This document shows positions 21,264-29,707 of a DNA stretch of 64,000 bases, piece after piece. The position numbers and the translations under genes were made by a program. Every line of letters starts with the position of its first letter. Position 1 is the stretch's first letter. The DNA comes from Ctena decussata (lineage: Eukaryota; Mollusca; Bivalvia; Lucinida; Lucinidae). The notes below the pieces were generated by a model, which had not been told where the DNA came from, did no database searches, and saw only the letters and a program-made list of their open reading frames with translations. The stretch is taken from the NCBI GenBank assembly GCA_963989385.1, contig OZ022501.1:85668979-85732978 (forward strand), read 5' to 3'.

Positions 21264-21471
21264 TTTTATATTTTGGAAAATATATTTTAACTTAAAATAA
21301 ATGAAAAAAATCAAACATCCGACTGAGATATTAACAGCGGCAGAAGCAATTGTTATTAGTTCGAGTATCATTTTTAGTATTGCTATTTTTGTTTTAAGCA
21401 TTGCTTTTTGCTTAAAGCATTGCTATTTTTGCGCTATATTTTGCTTTAAGCATTGTTATATTTGCTTTTAG

Positions 21472-22146
21472 CTAATCCATTAACCAATACCCAGTTGGTT
21501 GGTCAGTTTTTAATATTAATTTACGGTGTTTAACCTCAGATAGTTCTTTTTTTATTTTCTGCCTTTCATCCGCAGGAACAACATCATTTTCCCTCAAGCA
21601 ATGTTCAAAACTATCTCTGTCCTTGGTGTAAAACATACAGACCCATTTTGCCTGCTCTCGAAGGTCTTTCAAGACAGAAATATATCTTTGAGAAATGACC
21701 CAGACGCTTTGCTCTGCGTGTCTGACGGAAAATGCTAGCTGTGAGAGCATGTCTTTTTTCTTTGTAAGTTCTTTTGTTGCAGAGCAGTCATCGATGATGT
21801 ACAATGTGGGTCGGCCAGCAAAATTATCAAAAAAATAACGCAGCAGTTCTTGGAGTCTTTCTGTTCCATCTGACATCACAGGATTTACTATAATTATGCT
21901 TTTGTCTTTTGGACGCCGCACGTCACCAATCCAGCTCCTGGTTTTGTAGGCCTTGTTCCACTCAATGGTGGGGCAAAGTATGACTATCTTTTCAAACACA
22001 CCTCTGTATTCTTTTTCAAGTAAATCTAGGACAAACAAACTCTTACCACGTCCCGTTTGACCCGAGATGACAGCTGAGTGTGGATATTTTGGAAACTCAA
22101 TATTTGACTTCACTAAATCTTCCATCTTCAAAATGGATTTGCGCAT
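21472..22146 (-). CDS. FtsK/HerA-type genome-packaging ATPase (224 aa)
   Basis: This is an ATP-driven motor that would pump the element DNA into capsids (A32-like family of viruses with double jelly-roll capsids). Walker A GQTGRGKS at residues 29-36, Walker B LYIIDDCS with D119/D120, and a downstream polar sensor ISQRY around residues 152-156. Length matches Polinton and virophage ATPases. The first ATG (22146) lies inside the capsid gene, overlapping it by 50 nt; M8 (22125) is an alternative start. It directly follows the major capsid gene on the same strand. All key residues are present and no breaks were seen. Confidence 0.93.
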   Translation of the reverse strand: MRKSILKMEDLVKSNIEFPKYPHSAVISGQTGRGKSLFVLDLLEKEYRGVFEKIVILCPTIEWNKAYKTRSWIGDVRRPKDKSIIIVNPVMSDGTERLQELLRYFFDNFAGRPTLYIIDDCSATKELTKKKDMLSQLAFSVRHAEQSVWVISQRYISVLKDLREQAKWVCMFYTKDRDSFEHCLRENDVVPADERQKIKKELSEVKHRKLILKTDQPTGYWLMD

Positions 22147-23362
22147 CTTGTATTATAAAAAGGTAGATATTTAAATTTTCATCTGCTCCTTGTTCTTTTT
22201 CAATTTGTTTTGTTATCCCTTCACTGGCATTTTCAATCCTTCTGCCGCTGCCGTGCAAGGTGTTGTCATCCGTGGAACGCAAGTCAAGCCATAAAGCGAA
22301 TCTTTTGGTGAGATATTTTTCAATGTTAGTGTCGCTGAAGTATAAGTCTTTTGCAACTTTATCGGTTTCTTTGTCGCGTTTGGATGTCAGCGCAAAGTAT
22401 TTATTGATTTCGTCCCACTGTTGGTACTGCCGCATGCCTTGGCTGTACAGTTGATTCGGTATGCCTTCTATTGTCATTTCAACTTTTGTGATTTTAGGAT
22501 TGTAAAAATCTTCAGTGGTTGTCCTGTCCGGGTCTTCAAACAACATTAAAATCCCCTTCATGCTTCTTGCTGGGACATTCAAGTTGATATTCCACAGAGT
22601 ATCAGACTTTTTCTTTGTGATTTTTCTGTGCCGCAAAATACGGTCATACAATATCGCCATTCTGCCACTGACCTGTTGTCTGATTGTTCGTGCAAGTTCT
22701 GAGTCGGTTACCATGTCGAATTCTAAACAGATATTGCTGATGGCATAACTGCTGTCGGCATCCGTTGAGTTGATTACTTTGTAATAGTCATTAAATGTTA
22801 ATTCATACTCTAGCCTATCACCGAGCCCGGCCTGGTAAAAGGGCATATGCGTCTCTAGCAGTTCAAAGTCCAGTGGGATGCAAAACCTGTTCTTGAAGGC
22901 GCCAGCAATGGCCTGGTCTTCAGCGTCAGCTGTTGCGTTTCCTGCCCCGACTCTGTGTTTTAACATGTTTGATTTGCCGATGCCTTGGTAGGCCATGTTT
23001 ATCCGCTCAGATGGGGATTTCCATAAGTCAACATAACAGTGAAATATGTCGCTGTCATCTATTGACATGACTTCATTGCCGCTTATTTTAATGGTTGTTT
23101 TCTTCACGATGGCTCTACCAAGATTTTGAAAGATTGTCGCATTGGGATCTTTGCTGGTCAGTTCAATAGTGAAAGCGAGACGTGCAGTTCTTGGGACGAT
23201 GACATCATTATTACTTAGATTTGGAAATCTCACAAGCAACTGCTGGTTTTGGTCGATAGTGCTGGGGTTGTTAGTGATTACTACGCTTTGTCGAATTCCT
23301 TTCGCACCAAAAGGTTCTCGTAGTTTTCTATAAGGATCCAGTTTACTTCCGTAGGCTGACAT
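22097..23362 (-). CDS. Major capsid protein, double jelly-roll (421 aa)
   Basis: The predicted main shell protein of a Polinton virion. Family-like landmarks in order: VRFPNLSNNDVIVPRTARLAF (residues about 44-64), the KTTIKISGNEV strand, CIPLDFELLETHMPFYQAGL (about 166-185), LEFDMVTDSELA, NVPARSMKGILMLFEDPD, YNPKITKVEMTIEGIPNQLY, LWLDLRSTDDNTLHGSGR (about 361-378), and the end IFIIQDAQ-type strand with SEVKY. Alternating strand-rich halves suit two jelly rolls. The gene is intact over its whole length. It starts 42 bp from the divergent 23404 gene, so the AT-rich gap probably drives both, and is followed by the packaging ATPase. Confidence 0.93.
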   Translation of the reverse strand: MSAYGSKLDPYRKLREPFGAKGIRQSVVITNNPSTIDQNQQLLVRFPNLSNNDVIVPRTARLAFTIELTSKDPNATIFQNLGRAIVKKTTIKISGNEVMSIDDSDIFHCYVDLWKSPSERINMAYQGIGKSNMLKHRVGAGNATADAEDQAIAGAFKNRFCIPLDFELLETHMPFYQAGLGDRLEYELTFNDYYKVINSTDADSSYAISNICLEFDMVTDSELARTIRQQVSGRMAILYDRILRHRKITKKKSDTLWNINLNVPARSMKGILMLFEDPDRTTTEDFYNPKITKVEMTIEGIPNQLYSQGMRQYQQWDEINKYFALTSKRDKETDKVAKDLYFSDTNIEKYLTKRFALWLDLRSTDDNTLHGSGRRIENASEGITKQIEKEQGADENLNIYLFIIQDAQIHFEDGRFSEVKY

Positions 23363-23403
23363 TTTTATTTGATAAAAATATATTTTTATTCAATAAATAA
23401 ATA
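23363..23403. promoter_or_regulatory. Bidirectional AT-rich promoter with AAAAATATATTTTT core
   Basis: The only 41 bp between two divergent ATGs contain AAAAATATATTTTT, which reads the same on both strands. Near-matches precede other structural genes: AAAATATATTTTCC before 21263, TATAAAAAATC / GATTTTTTATA between 26408 and 26447, and CTATATTTTCAC before 20356. TATA-like elements with 5' leaders under 40 nt suit viral late genes; function is inferred. Confidence 0.5.
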
Positions 23404-24740
23404 ATGGCCGAAGGTTACGATTTTGAGAATCCTACATTTGACGATGATTATGATGACGTCGATAACATAGATGACAGATTACCGATGGTGCCGGATGAAA
23501 CCGATCAGCGAATCATTTTGAATCAAAGTGGGGCAATTGATGATTTAAGGGGTGAACTCCGAAAGTCTGCAGTTGAAGACCGCAAAAAACGACTTGTTAA
23601 AACATTTTATGATGAAATAGGAAAGCGATACAAAATGGCCCCGAGCAAGATAGATTACAACCAGTTTAGGATATCAAATGATGGCAAGACACTGTTATGG
23701 AGTGTTGGTGACAAAGAAATCAGAATTACTGCAAAACAAGGTGGTGCAGAGTTTCTTTCTCTTGGTACTCTGGCAAATGAGTATAATAAGGTTGTTGGCT
23801 CAGGAGGCACATTAGCAGTGCGGCAGTATTTGAATTTACCAGATTACAGGAGTAAAACACAGCTATCTCAGCAAGTACGGCAGGCTTTGGAAAGCTCACG
23901 AAATGACATGGATCTAGAGATGTCAGGTGGCACTGAACTGCAAGATTTAACAAATACGGTAATTGGTGCAGAGACGGCCGTTAAGTCACTGGAAACATCA
24001 CTTACTGATTGGGTACACACTGACACACAAACAGAGGGTCTAACACTGCGGGAACTTCAAGGATTAGACAAGGCATTGCAACGCACCCGCGGTGAGCTTA
24101 CAAATAATTTGGCAAAACTGACCGAGCTTGATAAAGACATTGCAAAAGAAAACAGGAAATTACAAGAGGCTGAGGATGAAATCAGTAAAAATGATATAAA
24201 GGCTCGTTTAAAAATTTAGAAGATGAAAGAGCCGCAAGACTGGAGGCTGCCAGTGCAAACAAAGAAGCGTTGCGAGGTCAAATAAACAGGATAAAAGAAA
24301 CAATTGACAAAGTCTTAAAAAAAGATACGACATTGTGTGAGCGGTTGAAAACATTATTCAAAGAGCAAGGTATAACGATAGTTAGTATTTTGACGGCTCT
24401 TGGCATGATTATTGGTGTTATAGTTGAAGCTGTAATTCCAACTTCTGGAGGCGGTGGTACAACACCCAAACCAGCACAAGGTGGAGCGAAAGAATGGGTT
24501 AAAAAACAACTTCATAATCTTGCTAGACTACTTGCAAATCTTGCTGGAAAAGCGGCTGCTGCGTTGCCGGGTATAATTGGATCAATTGTGGCTTGGCTGC
24601 TGTCTGCAACCGGTAAGGTTGTAAACTGGTTTGGTAATAATCTGTGGGCTGTTGTTGTGCTTGTTGCTGGGTTGGTATATGCGGCAGCTAAAGAATGGAT
24701 TTTGAAAAAAAAAATAAGTAGGTCAACCGGAAGTGTTTAA
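23404..24740 (+). CDS. Conserved Polinton coiled-coil/membrane protein, in two frames
   Basis: First frame 23404-24219 (271 codons): an acidic N-terminus (residues 1-35), a globular part with TLLWSVGDKEIRITAKQGG, then coiled coil from about residue 180 to the end (LDKALQRTRGELTNNLAKLTELD). The second frame, -1 relative, is open through 24740 and continues the coiled coil (from about 24213), then EQGITIVSILTALGMIIGVIV (membrane helix), a Gly/Thr/Pro linker, the small-residue helical segment NLAGKAAAALPGIIGSIVAWLL and a last hydrophobic helix (LWAVVVLVAGLVYAAA). In related elements these parts form one protein, so I call one gene of roughly 445 codons with a break at 24207-24219. The second part has no nearby ATG of its own. 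Likely a membrane-active structural protein; function unproven. Confidence 0.8.
24207..24219 (+). promoter_or_regulatory. Candidate -1 slippery site / frame break (T TTA AAA)
   Basis: 24207-24213 is T TTA AAA in the zero frame, a canonical X XXY YYZ heptamer, with the zero-frame stop TAG at 24217-24219 and the family-like continuation in -1. A weak 5-bp stem (ACTGG/CCAGT) begins 25 nt downstream. A one-base loss in the A5 run gives the same picture. Confidence 0.45.
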
Positions 24741-24792
24741 TTTTGATATTTTGGTGGTGGATCATTCACAAACACAAATTTGTTGAACAAAA

Positions 24793-25368
24793 TTATGTGG
24801 CGCTTATCTTTTTTTTGATTAGCTCTAGCGCTTTGGCTTCTCCTTTGTCTATCAAAGCTTGTTTTTCTTGCTCACTCAGACCAGACTGTTTGGTGTGTGT
24901 TTTATCTTTTAAATCATTATATCTGTCCAGCTCATCAAGAACAATCTTAAATTCTTGTTCTGATATCTGTCCATCATTTAAGGCTTTGGAAATCAAATTT
25001 TTAACAGAATTCAACTTACTTTCTCCAAGAGTTTTAATCTCATAGTGCTTTTGTGCCTTTGACATTAATTTACGTCTCACCAATTTCACGCAGGCGCCCA
25101 TGCATCCGCAGACAATTGCAACAATTTCTAAAGGCAGCATCACTGGCACTGCCAGGCCTATCCCAGCCATAACGACACTTGCAGAAATCAATGCAGTATC
25201 AACGCCGTCTGTGAGGTTGACTCCGCGTTTATATTTTTTATATAAAGCCTTTCTAACATCTTTTTCTCTTATTAATTGCTTTTCTATTTCTGATAGTTTT
25301 TGTAAGCGATAATTTTGCCCATCTTCAGTAGGCAACTCTGGATAAATTGGAGCCGTCGGCTGTTTCAT
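24793..25368 (-). CDS. Conserved Polinton membrane protein (191 aa)
   Basis: The N-terminal third is charged and helical (NYRLQKLSEIEKQLIREKD, then ALYKKYKRGVNLTDGVDTAL). A broad hydrophobic region (residues about 62-93, VVMAGIGLAVPVMLPLEIVAIVCGCMGAC) makes one or two membrane helices. A basic stretch and a polar helical C-terminus (SKLNSVKNLISKALNDGQISEQEFKIVLDEL) follow. The type recurs in animal Polintons; no biochemical role is known to me. Its 3' end faces the 23404-24740 gene across 52 bp, and its start is 3 bp from the stop of the fibre-like gene upstream. Intact. Confidence 0.75.
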   Translation of the reverse strand: MKQPTAPIYPELPTEDGQNYRLQKLSEIEKQLIREKDVRKALYKKYKRGVNLTDGVDTALISASVVMAGIGLAVPVMLPLEIVAIVCGCMGACVKLVRRKLMSKAQKHYEIKTLGESKLNSVKNLISKALNDGQISEQEFKIVLDELDRYNDLKDKTHTKQSGLSEQEKQALIDKGEAKALELIKKKISAT

Positions 25369-25371
25369 TTT

Positions 25372-25746
25372 TTATTGTTTTTTATTTTTTTCCAAATTAT
25401 TAATACGTTTATTAAACTCGTTTAGTAAATTCGTTATGGTCGGCAACCTCGATGTAATATAGGCTTGATTTACTGCATCATCAGGATTAACAGGACTCGC
25501 AAGACCAGAAATTCGATGCTGGGTCATATCTAATCTGCCGTTCATGACATTATCAGTATGACGTTGTAACACTTCATGTAACAAATGTTTTCTAAAATCA
25601 TTTAAAGCCTTTGCTGTTACCACGTCACCGCCAAACGCCGCATTTTCATCTGGGTCTCGAGGGTAAGCTACATTGACTATGCGTTTACCATCCATATTTA
25701 GAGTTGTTTCTAAAACATCTTCTCTCTGTTTTCCAAAGATGCTCAT
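25372..25746 (-). CDS. Fibre- or stalk-like protein (124 aa)
   Basis: Two copies of a repeat typical of trimeric tail-fibre and adhesin stalks: LNMDGKRIVNVAYPRDPDEN with a following GGDVVTAKAL (residues about 16-48), and LDMTQHRISGLASPVNPDDA with AVNQAYITSRL (about 72-101). The pattern is L-[DN]-M-x(3)-R-I-x-[NG]-[VL]-A-x-P. A short helical end (LLNEFNKRINNLEKN) may trimerise. By analogy with phage fibres it could be a vertex spike or receptor-contacting protein, and it sits directly beside the minor capsid (penton) gene. This assignment comes from the repeat pattern and is an inference. The frame is intact. Confidence 0.6.
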   Translation of the reverse strand: MSIFGKQREDVLETTLNMDGKRIVNVAYPRDPDENAAFGGDVVTAKALNDFRKHLLHEVLQRHTDNVMNGRLDMTQHRISGLASPVNPDDAVNQAYITSRLPTITNLLNEFNKRINNLEKNKKQ

Positions 25747-25764
25747 TATTATAAAAAATGAAAA

Positions 25765-26408
25765 TTAAATTATTTCTAAAACACAACTCATGGGCAAACC
25801 ATGATTGTCTACCGTGTTTTTATTTTCATCTTTAACAACTAGTTTCAATTCAGATAAGGCCCCCGTCTTTAACGGCTTGAGTTCTGGGTGTTCAAAGCGT
25901 ACAGTCACAATATCACCAAAGCTTTTATTTTCAATGGGAATGACTGCTAATACATCACTCGGTGAGCCATTAAAGTAATTATATGATAAATTTATTTCCG
26001 ACAAATGAACATACAAAGATTTTATAACAGCAAAGTCCAGCGGCTTTTCACCTTGATAAATGTTTTTTGGAAAAAACGGCCTTTAATCTGGAGTCCAAGC
26101 ATTGTCTTGAGTCTTTTGCTTATTTTTAACTCAATAGGTGTAGTCAAAGTCACTATTCCGTTGGTTTCATCTACAGACATACTGATTTTATGGCTGCGAA
26201 ATATATCTGCTAACTGCTGAAAACTATAATACCCAGGCGTTATGCGAACAGGAGTCTCGCCTTGTTTTTGAATGACTTCATTATGAACATTATACCAACC
26301 CAAACAGTATGTAAAACTGTTTAATCCCACCCGCTTGAATCCATCTCTGTTGTCAATATACTGTTGCAGGATTACAGGATTGCTCATATCAGAAATTATG
26401 AGATGCAT
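25765..26408 (-). CDS. Minor (penton) capsid protein, broken into two frames
   Basis: First frame 26022-26408 (128 codons): MHLIISDMSNPVILQQYIDN, GWYNVHNEVI, TPGYYSFQQLADIF and GIVTLTTPIELKISK match the N-terminal half of Polinton single jelly-roll penton proteins. The second frame (open to 25765; its first ATG is at 26016) carries the C-terminal half: LSYNYFNGSPSDVLAVIP, FGDIVTVRFEHPEL and DNHGLPMSCVLEI. The match changes frame in the stretch around 26040-26050, where one base appears to have been lost; there is no canonical slippery heptamer. The gene would be about 214 codons. As it stands it yields only a truncated product. It diverges from the 485-codon gene across a 38-bp AT-rich gap. 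Confidence 0.88.
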
Positions 26409-26446
26409 TTTTTTATTTGATAATATAAAAAATCATTGTTATAAAA
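26409..26446. promoter_or_regulatory. Bidirectional AT-rich gap between penton and 485-codon genes
   Basis: 38 bp separate divergent starts at 26408 (-) and 26447 (+). The minus strand reads ATTATCAAATAAAAAA before the ATG, matching TTATCAAATAAAA before the major capsid ATG. The shared ATCAAATAAAA leader next to both capsid starts supports co-regulation. Confidence 0.45.
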
Positions 26447-27904
26447 ATGGTGCAAATCAAAGCATTTTCGTACAACCCCAACGCACAATATCAACCATCT
26501 GGAGTTTACAACACAAAAAACCTAGACATCATTAACCAAACAATAGAAGTCAAACAGGCCTCAGACAGTCCAAGCGGCTTTGATGTGAAATTCCCTGACA
26601 TCTTCGCAAAATACGTGCTGCCCTACGTTGAAAGTGATGCCATCGTACAAAATTGGCGTTCACGCCAAATGCAGTTTTGGCAAAACCAGATAAATTTTGC
26701 TTTGTGGTGCGCAACTACAGGATGCGGCGTTTCCATGCAGGACCACCTGACAGGCACTATTCCACTGTTTGCACGTTCATTGTTTTTGTTTCATGTGTAT
26801 TATCAAACGCGAAGAATATTATTCGAAATGAAAGTGGCATTACCAACAGATGACAGCTGGAATGCGTTTGACAACAGTTATGACAAGAAGGCCTATGAGA
26901 GGATCTGTGACGAGTTTGGAGTCTCAGTTCATACCGACTGGAGGCAAAACCAAGATGACAATGGCGGATTAGGGACTATATACTGGTATGTAACAAACAC
27001 TGGGTGTCAGGCGGTCAAAGGTGTAGGTGAATATGATAATAAAATATATTCATTCTCAAGAAATCATCCTGATAACGTTTATCACATTGACTACATTGCA
27101 CAAAGTTTTCCCAAGGCCTGGACTACATTTATTCTTGACAAATCAGATGGCTTTACAAGACCCGGCGTTGAACGAATAAATGACTCAATAAGGACTTACT
27201 GTTGGGCCATTCTAGGCTCTCAGTCTCAGATTAAATCTGACATACTAGGGATAGGCTCAGCTTTTGATGCCCAGAAGGAATTCCTTGCAAACGTTGAAGA
27301 TGGAGTCCAAATGCCAATAGACTTACCAAGTCAAATTACCCGTTATCAAAATACTTTGAAGTACGCCCGGAGCAAGGTTGACTATGTTTTTGGCTATGGC
27401 CTTTACATGGCTCCAAGCAATATGGAATTGCAAATCGGGACAATAAAAAATCACAACAACGAGATTGTACTCTCTACTCATAATCAAAAGTTATGGTGGA
27501 ACAAAACCGTAAACCTTCCAGCCAATGCCACATCTTACACTGATGTGAGTGGGACCCCAACACACAAACCAAAGGTTGATGTAGAACCTGGATCAATCCC
27601 TTTAGCTGCCCAGGGTAAAACCATAATAGGAGCACTTGGAATGCCAATAACGATACCCACCGAGAAACAGGCACAGAAGATATATAAAACAAAACATGAG
27701 GCTATCACAAAAAATGTCATGACTGACTCACAAAAGTCATTGAAAAAACCTGACCTACATCAAATACCAAAACCTGACACACATCCAGTACTGAGTTCCA
27801 CACCAAAAACTGTTGCTGAAGAACATGAAAACCACAAAACAGCACTGATAGTCGGGGGCATCGTTGTAGGACTAGTTGCTCTACTTATTTACGAGATTTA
27901 TTAA
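26447..27904 (+). CDS. Conserved large Polinton protein with C-terminal membrane anchor (485 aa)
   Basis: A full-length copy of the gene whose 3' part lies in both TIRs. The N-terminal 140 residues (aromatic/polar, PDIFAKYVLPYVESDAIVQNW, SLFLFHVYYQTRRIL) and a central domain (AYERICDEFGVSVHTDWR, TTFILDKSDGFTRPGVERINDSIRTYCWAILGSQ, FDAQKEFLANVEDG) are strongly conserved in style across Polintons. A Pro/Lys-rich spacer of about 100 residues leads to a single membrane helix (ALIVGGIVVGLVALLIYEIY) at the very C-terminus. Function is unknown to me; a virion surface or membrane-associated protein fits. The inner TIR boundary (26974) falls at codon 176-177. It is intact and is the rightmost gene. 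Confidence 0.8.
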   Translation: MVQIKAFSYNPNAQYQPSGVYNTKNLDIINQTIEVKQASDSPSGFDVKFPDIFAKYVLPYVESDAIVQNWRSRQMQFWQNQINFALWCATTGCGVSMQDHLTGTIPLFARSLFLFHVYYQTRRILFEMKVALPTDDSWNAFDNSYDKKAYERICDEFGVSVHTDWRQNQDDNGGLGTIYWYVTNTGCQAVKGVGEYDNKIYSFSRNHPDNVYHIDYIAQSFPKAWTTFILDKSDGFTRPGVERINDSIRTYCWAILGSQSQIKSDILGIGSAFDAQKEFLANVEDGVQMPIDLPSQITRYQNTLKYARSKVDYVFGYGLYMAPSNMELQIGTIKNHNNEIVLSTHNQKLWWNKTVNLPANATSYTDVSGTPTHKPKVDVEPGSIPLAAQGKTIIGALGMPITIPTEKQAQKIYKTKHEAITKNVMTDSQKSLKKPDLHQIPKPDTHPVLSSTPKTVAEEHENHKTALIVGGIVVGLVALLIYEIY

Positions 27905-28159
27905 TCCATTCAAATTTTGATATCCATATTCGCGAACCTTAAAAATTACGATATACTATGAAATTAGACCTAGTCTTGGTTTGTACTGGATTAATTATAA
28001 ACATATGTACGATATACTATTGAAATAAGGCCTGGTCTTGGTCTCTACTGGCTTAATCATAAAACATATGTACCATATATTGTGAAATTAAGCCTGGTCT
28101 TGGTTTGTACTGGCTTAACTATTAATAGTATATTGTAAAACCCCTATTTTTACTCTACT
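26974..28159. repeat. Polinton right terminal inverted repeat (1186 bp)
   Basis: Reverse complement of 12683-13868, ending CCCCTATTTTTACTCTACT. Subterminal 62-bp repeats lie at 27942-28120. It contains codons from about 177 onward of the 485-codon gene plus 255 bp of non-coding DNA. Confidence 0.96.
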
Positions 28160-28165
28160 CTATGA
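28160..28165. repeat. Polinton target-site duplication, right (CTATGA)
   Basis: An exact copy of 12677-12682, abutting the right terminus. Confidence 0.95.
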
Positions 28166-28236
28166 TGTGTTGTAGATGCGCTAAAATGTATTTGGCAATC
28201 TGAATAAAGAATTGAATTGAATTGAATTGATCATTG
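28166..28236 (+). mobile_element. Retroelement tail split by the Polinton (right piece)
   Basis: AATCTGAATAAAG followed by four AATTG units (28209-28228) looks like the 3' end of a non-LTR element or SINE. GATCATTG at 28229-28236 repeats 12661-12668 and would be its 8-bp target duplication. Without the Polinton the body is only about 77 bp, so it was heavily 5'-truncated. Confidence 0.5.
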
Positions 28237-29345
28237 CCTTCTTGTCTAATTTCATTTTTTTACTAGAGGGCTCGACTGTTCACATCGAGTTTTCTTAACA
28301 GGTGCCCGATCAGAGAATGATTATAAAACGTTTAATGGTCCACTGCTTGGGTGGTAAAAAGGTGTGTTGCAGTAGCTTTCGGCTTCGGGGCGCAAGTGTT
28401 GATTGCAAAAGAAGGGGCCTGTTATGCTTGCAAACTTGGTAAAGGATTGGGTGGTTATTCCTTTATTTCACACTTTTTCTTTCTTCCACTCTCTCGGAGA
28501 CTGCTCGATATACATGTAGTCTGAAATACATATTACTACCGAAAGGGTTGTGAGGCAAAGTTTATCAAAGGATCAATTTGTTTCGATCCAAAACGGATTC
28601 AGCTCAAGAGTCAACGATAGAGACACTGGTTTCTTCGCCGTCTAAACGTTTTGTAAAAGTGGAAAGTGGGAAAAAGTGGATACTTCGGAAAGCAAGAAAA
28701 ATACTAAAAGCATGAAAATAGCAGATTTGGCATGTTTTGAGTCTGTTCGAAATCAGAATTGTTTAATGTTGATACGTTCAAAGACAATCATTCATCAGGA
28801 GACAATCATCCACCAGGAATAACCAGTAACATACAGTGCAACAGAGCTGCACTAACCGGTGCTGACGTTTTCGAGCACCGGTTTGAGCATACATCTAGTT
28901 CCAAGACGACTCGAAAGGGTTCTCCTGGCACCAAAGGAACGTAACATACACAAAATAAACACTGTTGTGAAGTTTCTTGCTTCCGAAAGAGACACTGCTG
29001 ATCGTCATTGCGATTGTACATGTAAATTTACTTGTTTTGAATAAATACTGTTTACTCCAATATCCACCTTTATAAGCGTATTTTACGAGCACAAACAGGC
29101 AGCTTAAAACACGACCAGGTGGGAATAGATTCTCGCAAAATTATTAGTGGTGCCCGTTCGACCTTTCAATGCTATGAAATAAACTAGACTATACTAGGGA
29201 GTACGGAGAGTACTCCGGTCTACCAGTATCAGCCTGATTCAATAGCTTGTTATAAAGTACGTGTTTTAAGGCGAATATATACACATTCAGGAAAAGCAAC
29301 TCTACCAGTTTCTTTTTTTGCCTCCCTTTTTAAATTGAGTCAATC
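28237..29345. other. Gene-free stretch
   Basis: No domain-bearing frame. 29030-29060 has an AATAAA signal and 29150-29162 reads AGTGGTGCCCG, which could suggest an LTR end beside a primer-binding site, but no second LTR or coding part was found. Nothing is supported beyond that. Confidence 0.45.
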
Positions 29346-29393
29346 CTTAAAAGAAAGAATTTGCTCCTGCAGGAGCAAATTCTTTCTTTTAAG
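29346..29393. repeat. Perfect 48-bp palindrome, CTGCAG centre
   Basis: CTTAAAAGAAAGAATTTGCT followed by CCTG is mirrored exactly. Single arms (AGCAAATTCTTT, AAATTCTTTCCT) recur near 33627, 32965 and 46712 beside a shared GTTGACTCC/AGGGCT context, so the palindrome is a head-to-head form of a dispersed repeat. Confidence 0.75.
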
Positions 29394-29707
29394 TGTTGAC
29401 TCCATTTGAAGGGCTATGTCGTCCAGGACAGCAAACAAGAAGTCATAACAGTTACCCCCTTTGTAAAAGATATTTTCAAAAACATGGAGATATACCCATA
29501 CACCTTAAAAGTTAAGTGGTTCTGTTCAGTAATGAACTTTTATTTGTAATACTAGGAGATCTAATTGCAGCGATCTAAGTGGTTGCAAAAACACCATATT
29601 TACAAGAAATATTCATACGGTATTGTTTGGGCAAACAGTTAAGGTGTATTGATACATAACTCTTTTGTTTTTACAAATTTCACAAAGGGGAGCAACTTTC
29701 GTGATTA

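Larger units (their letters stand above)
12683..28159. mobile_element. Complete Maverick/Polinton virus-like transposon
   Basis: 15477 bp bounded by 1186-bp TIRs with AG...CT termini and a 6-bp duplication. It encodes the family hallmarks: protein-primed DNA polymerase B, retroviral-type integrase, FtsK/HerA-type packaging ATPase, double jelly-roll major capsid protein and minor (penton) capsid protein, plus conserved accessory proteins. Gene order forms divergent and convergent blocks with very short spacers. No maturation protease is recognised. Four genes have small frame breaks, so this copy may be unable to move or make particles alone, unless the breaks are sequence errors or recoding sites. 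Length is within the usual 15-20 kb of the family. Confidence 0.97.

Noticed and set aside
21264..21401. Longer N-terminus (215 aa) for the gene ending at 20754
   Set aside because: The added 46 residues are a hydrophobic leader not matching the conserved body, and the AT-rich promoter-like gap lies directly before the internal ATG at 21263.
29030..29165. LTR end with primer-binding site (AATAAA then AGTGGTGCCCG)
   Set aside because: No matching second LTR, TG...CA boundaries or gag/pol sequence nearby.
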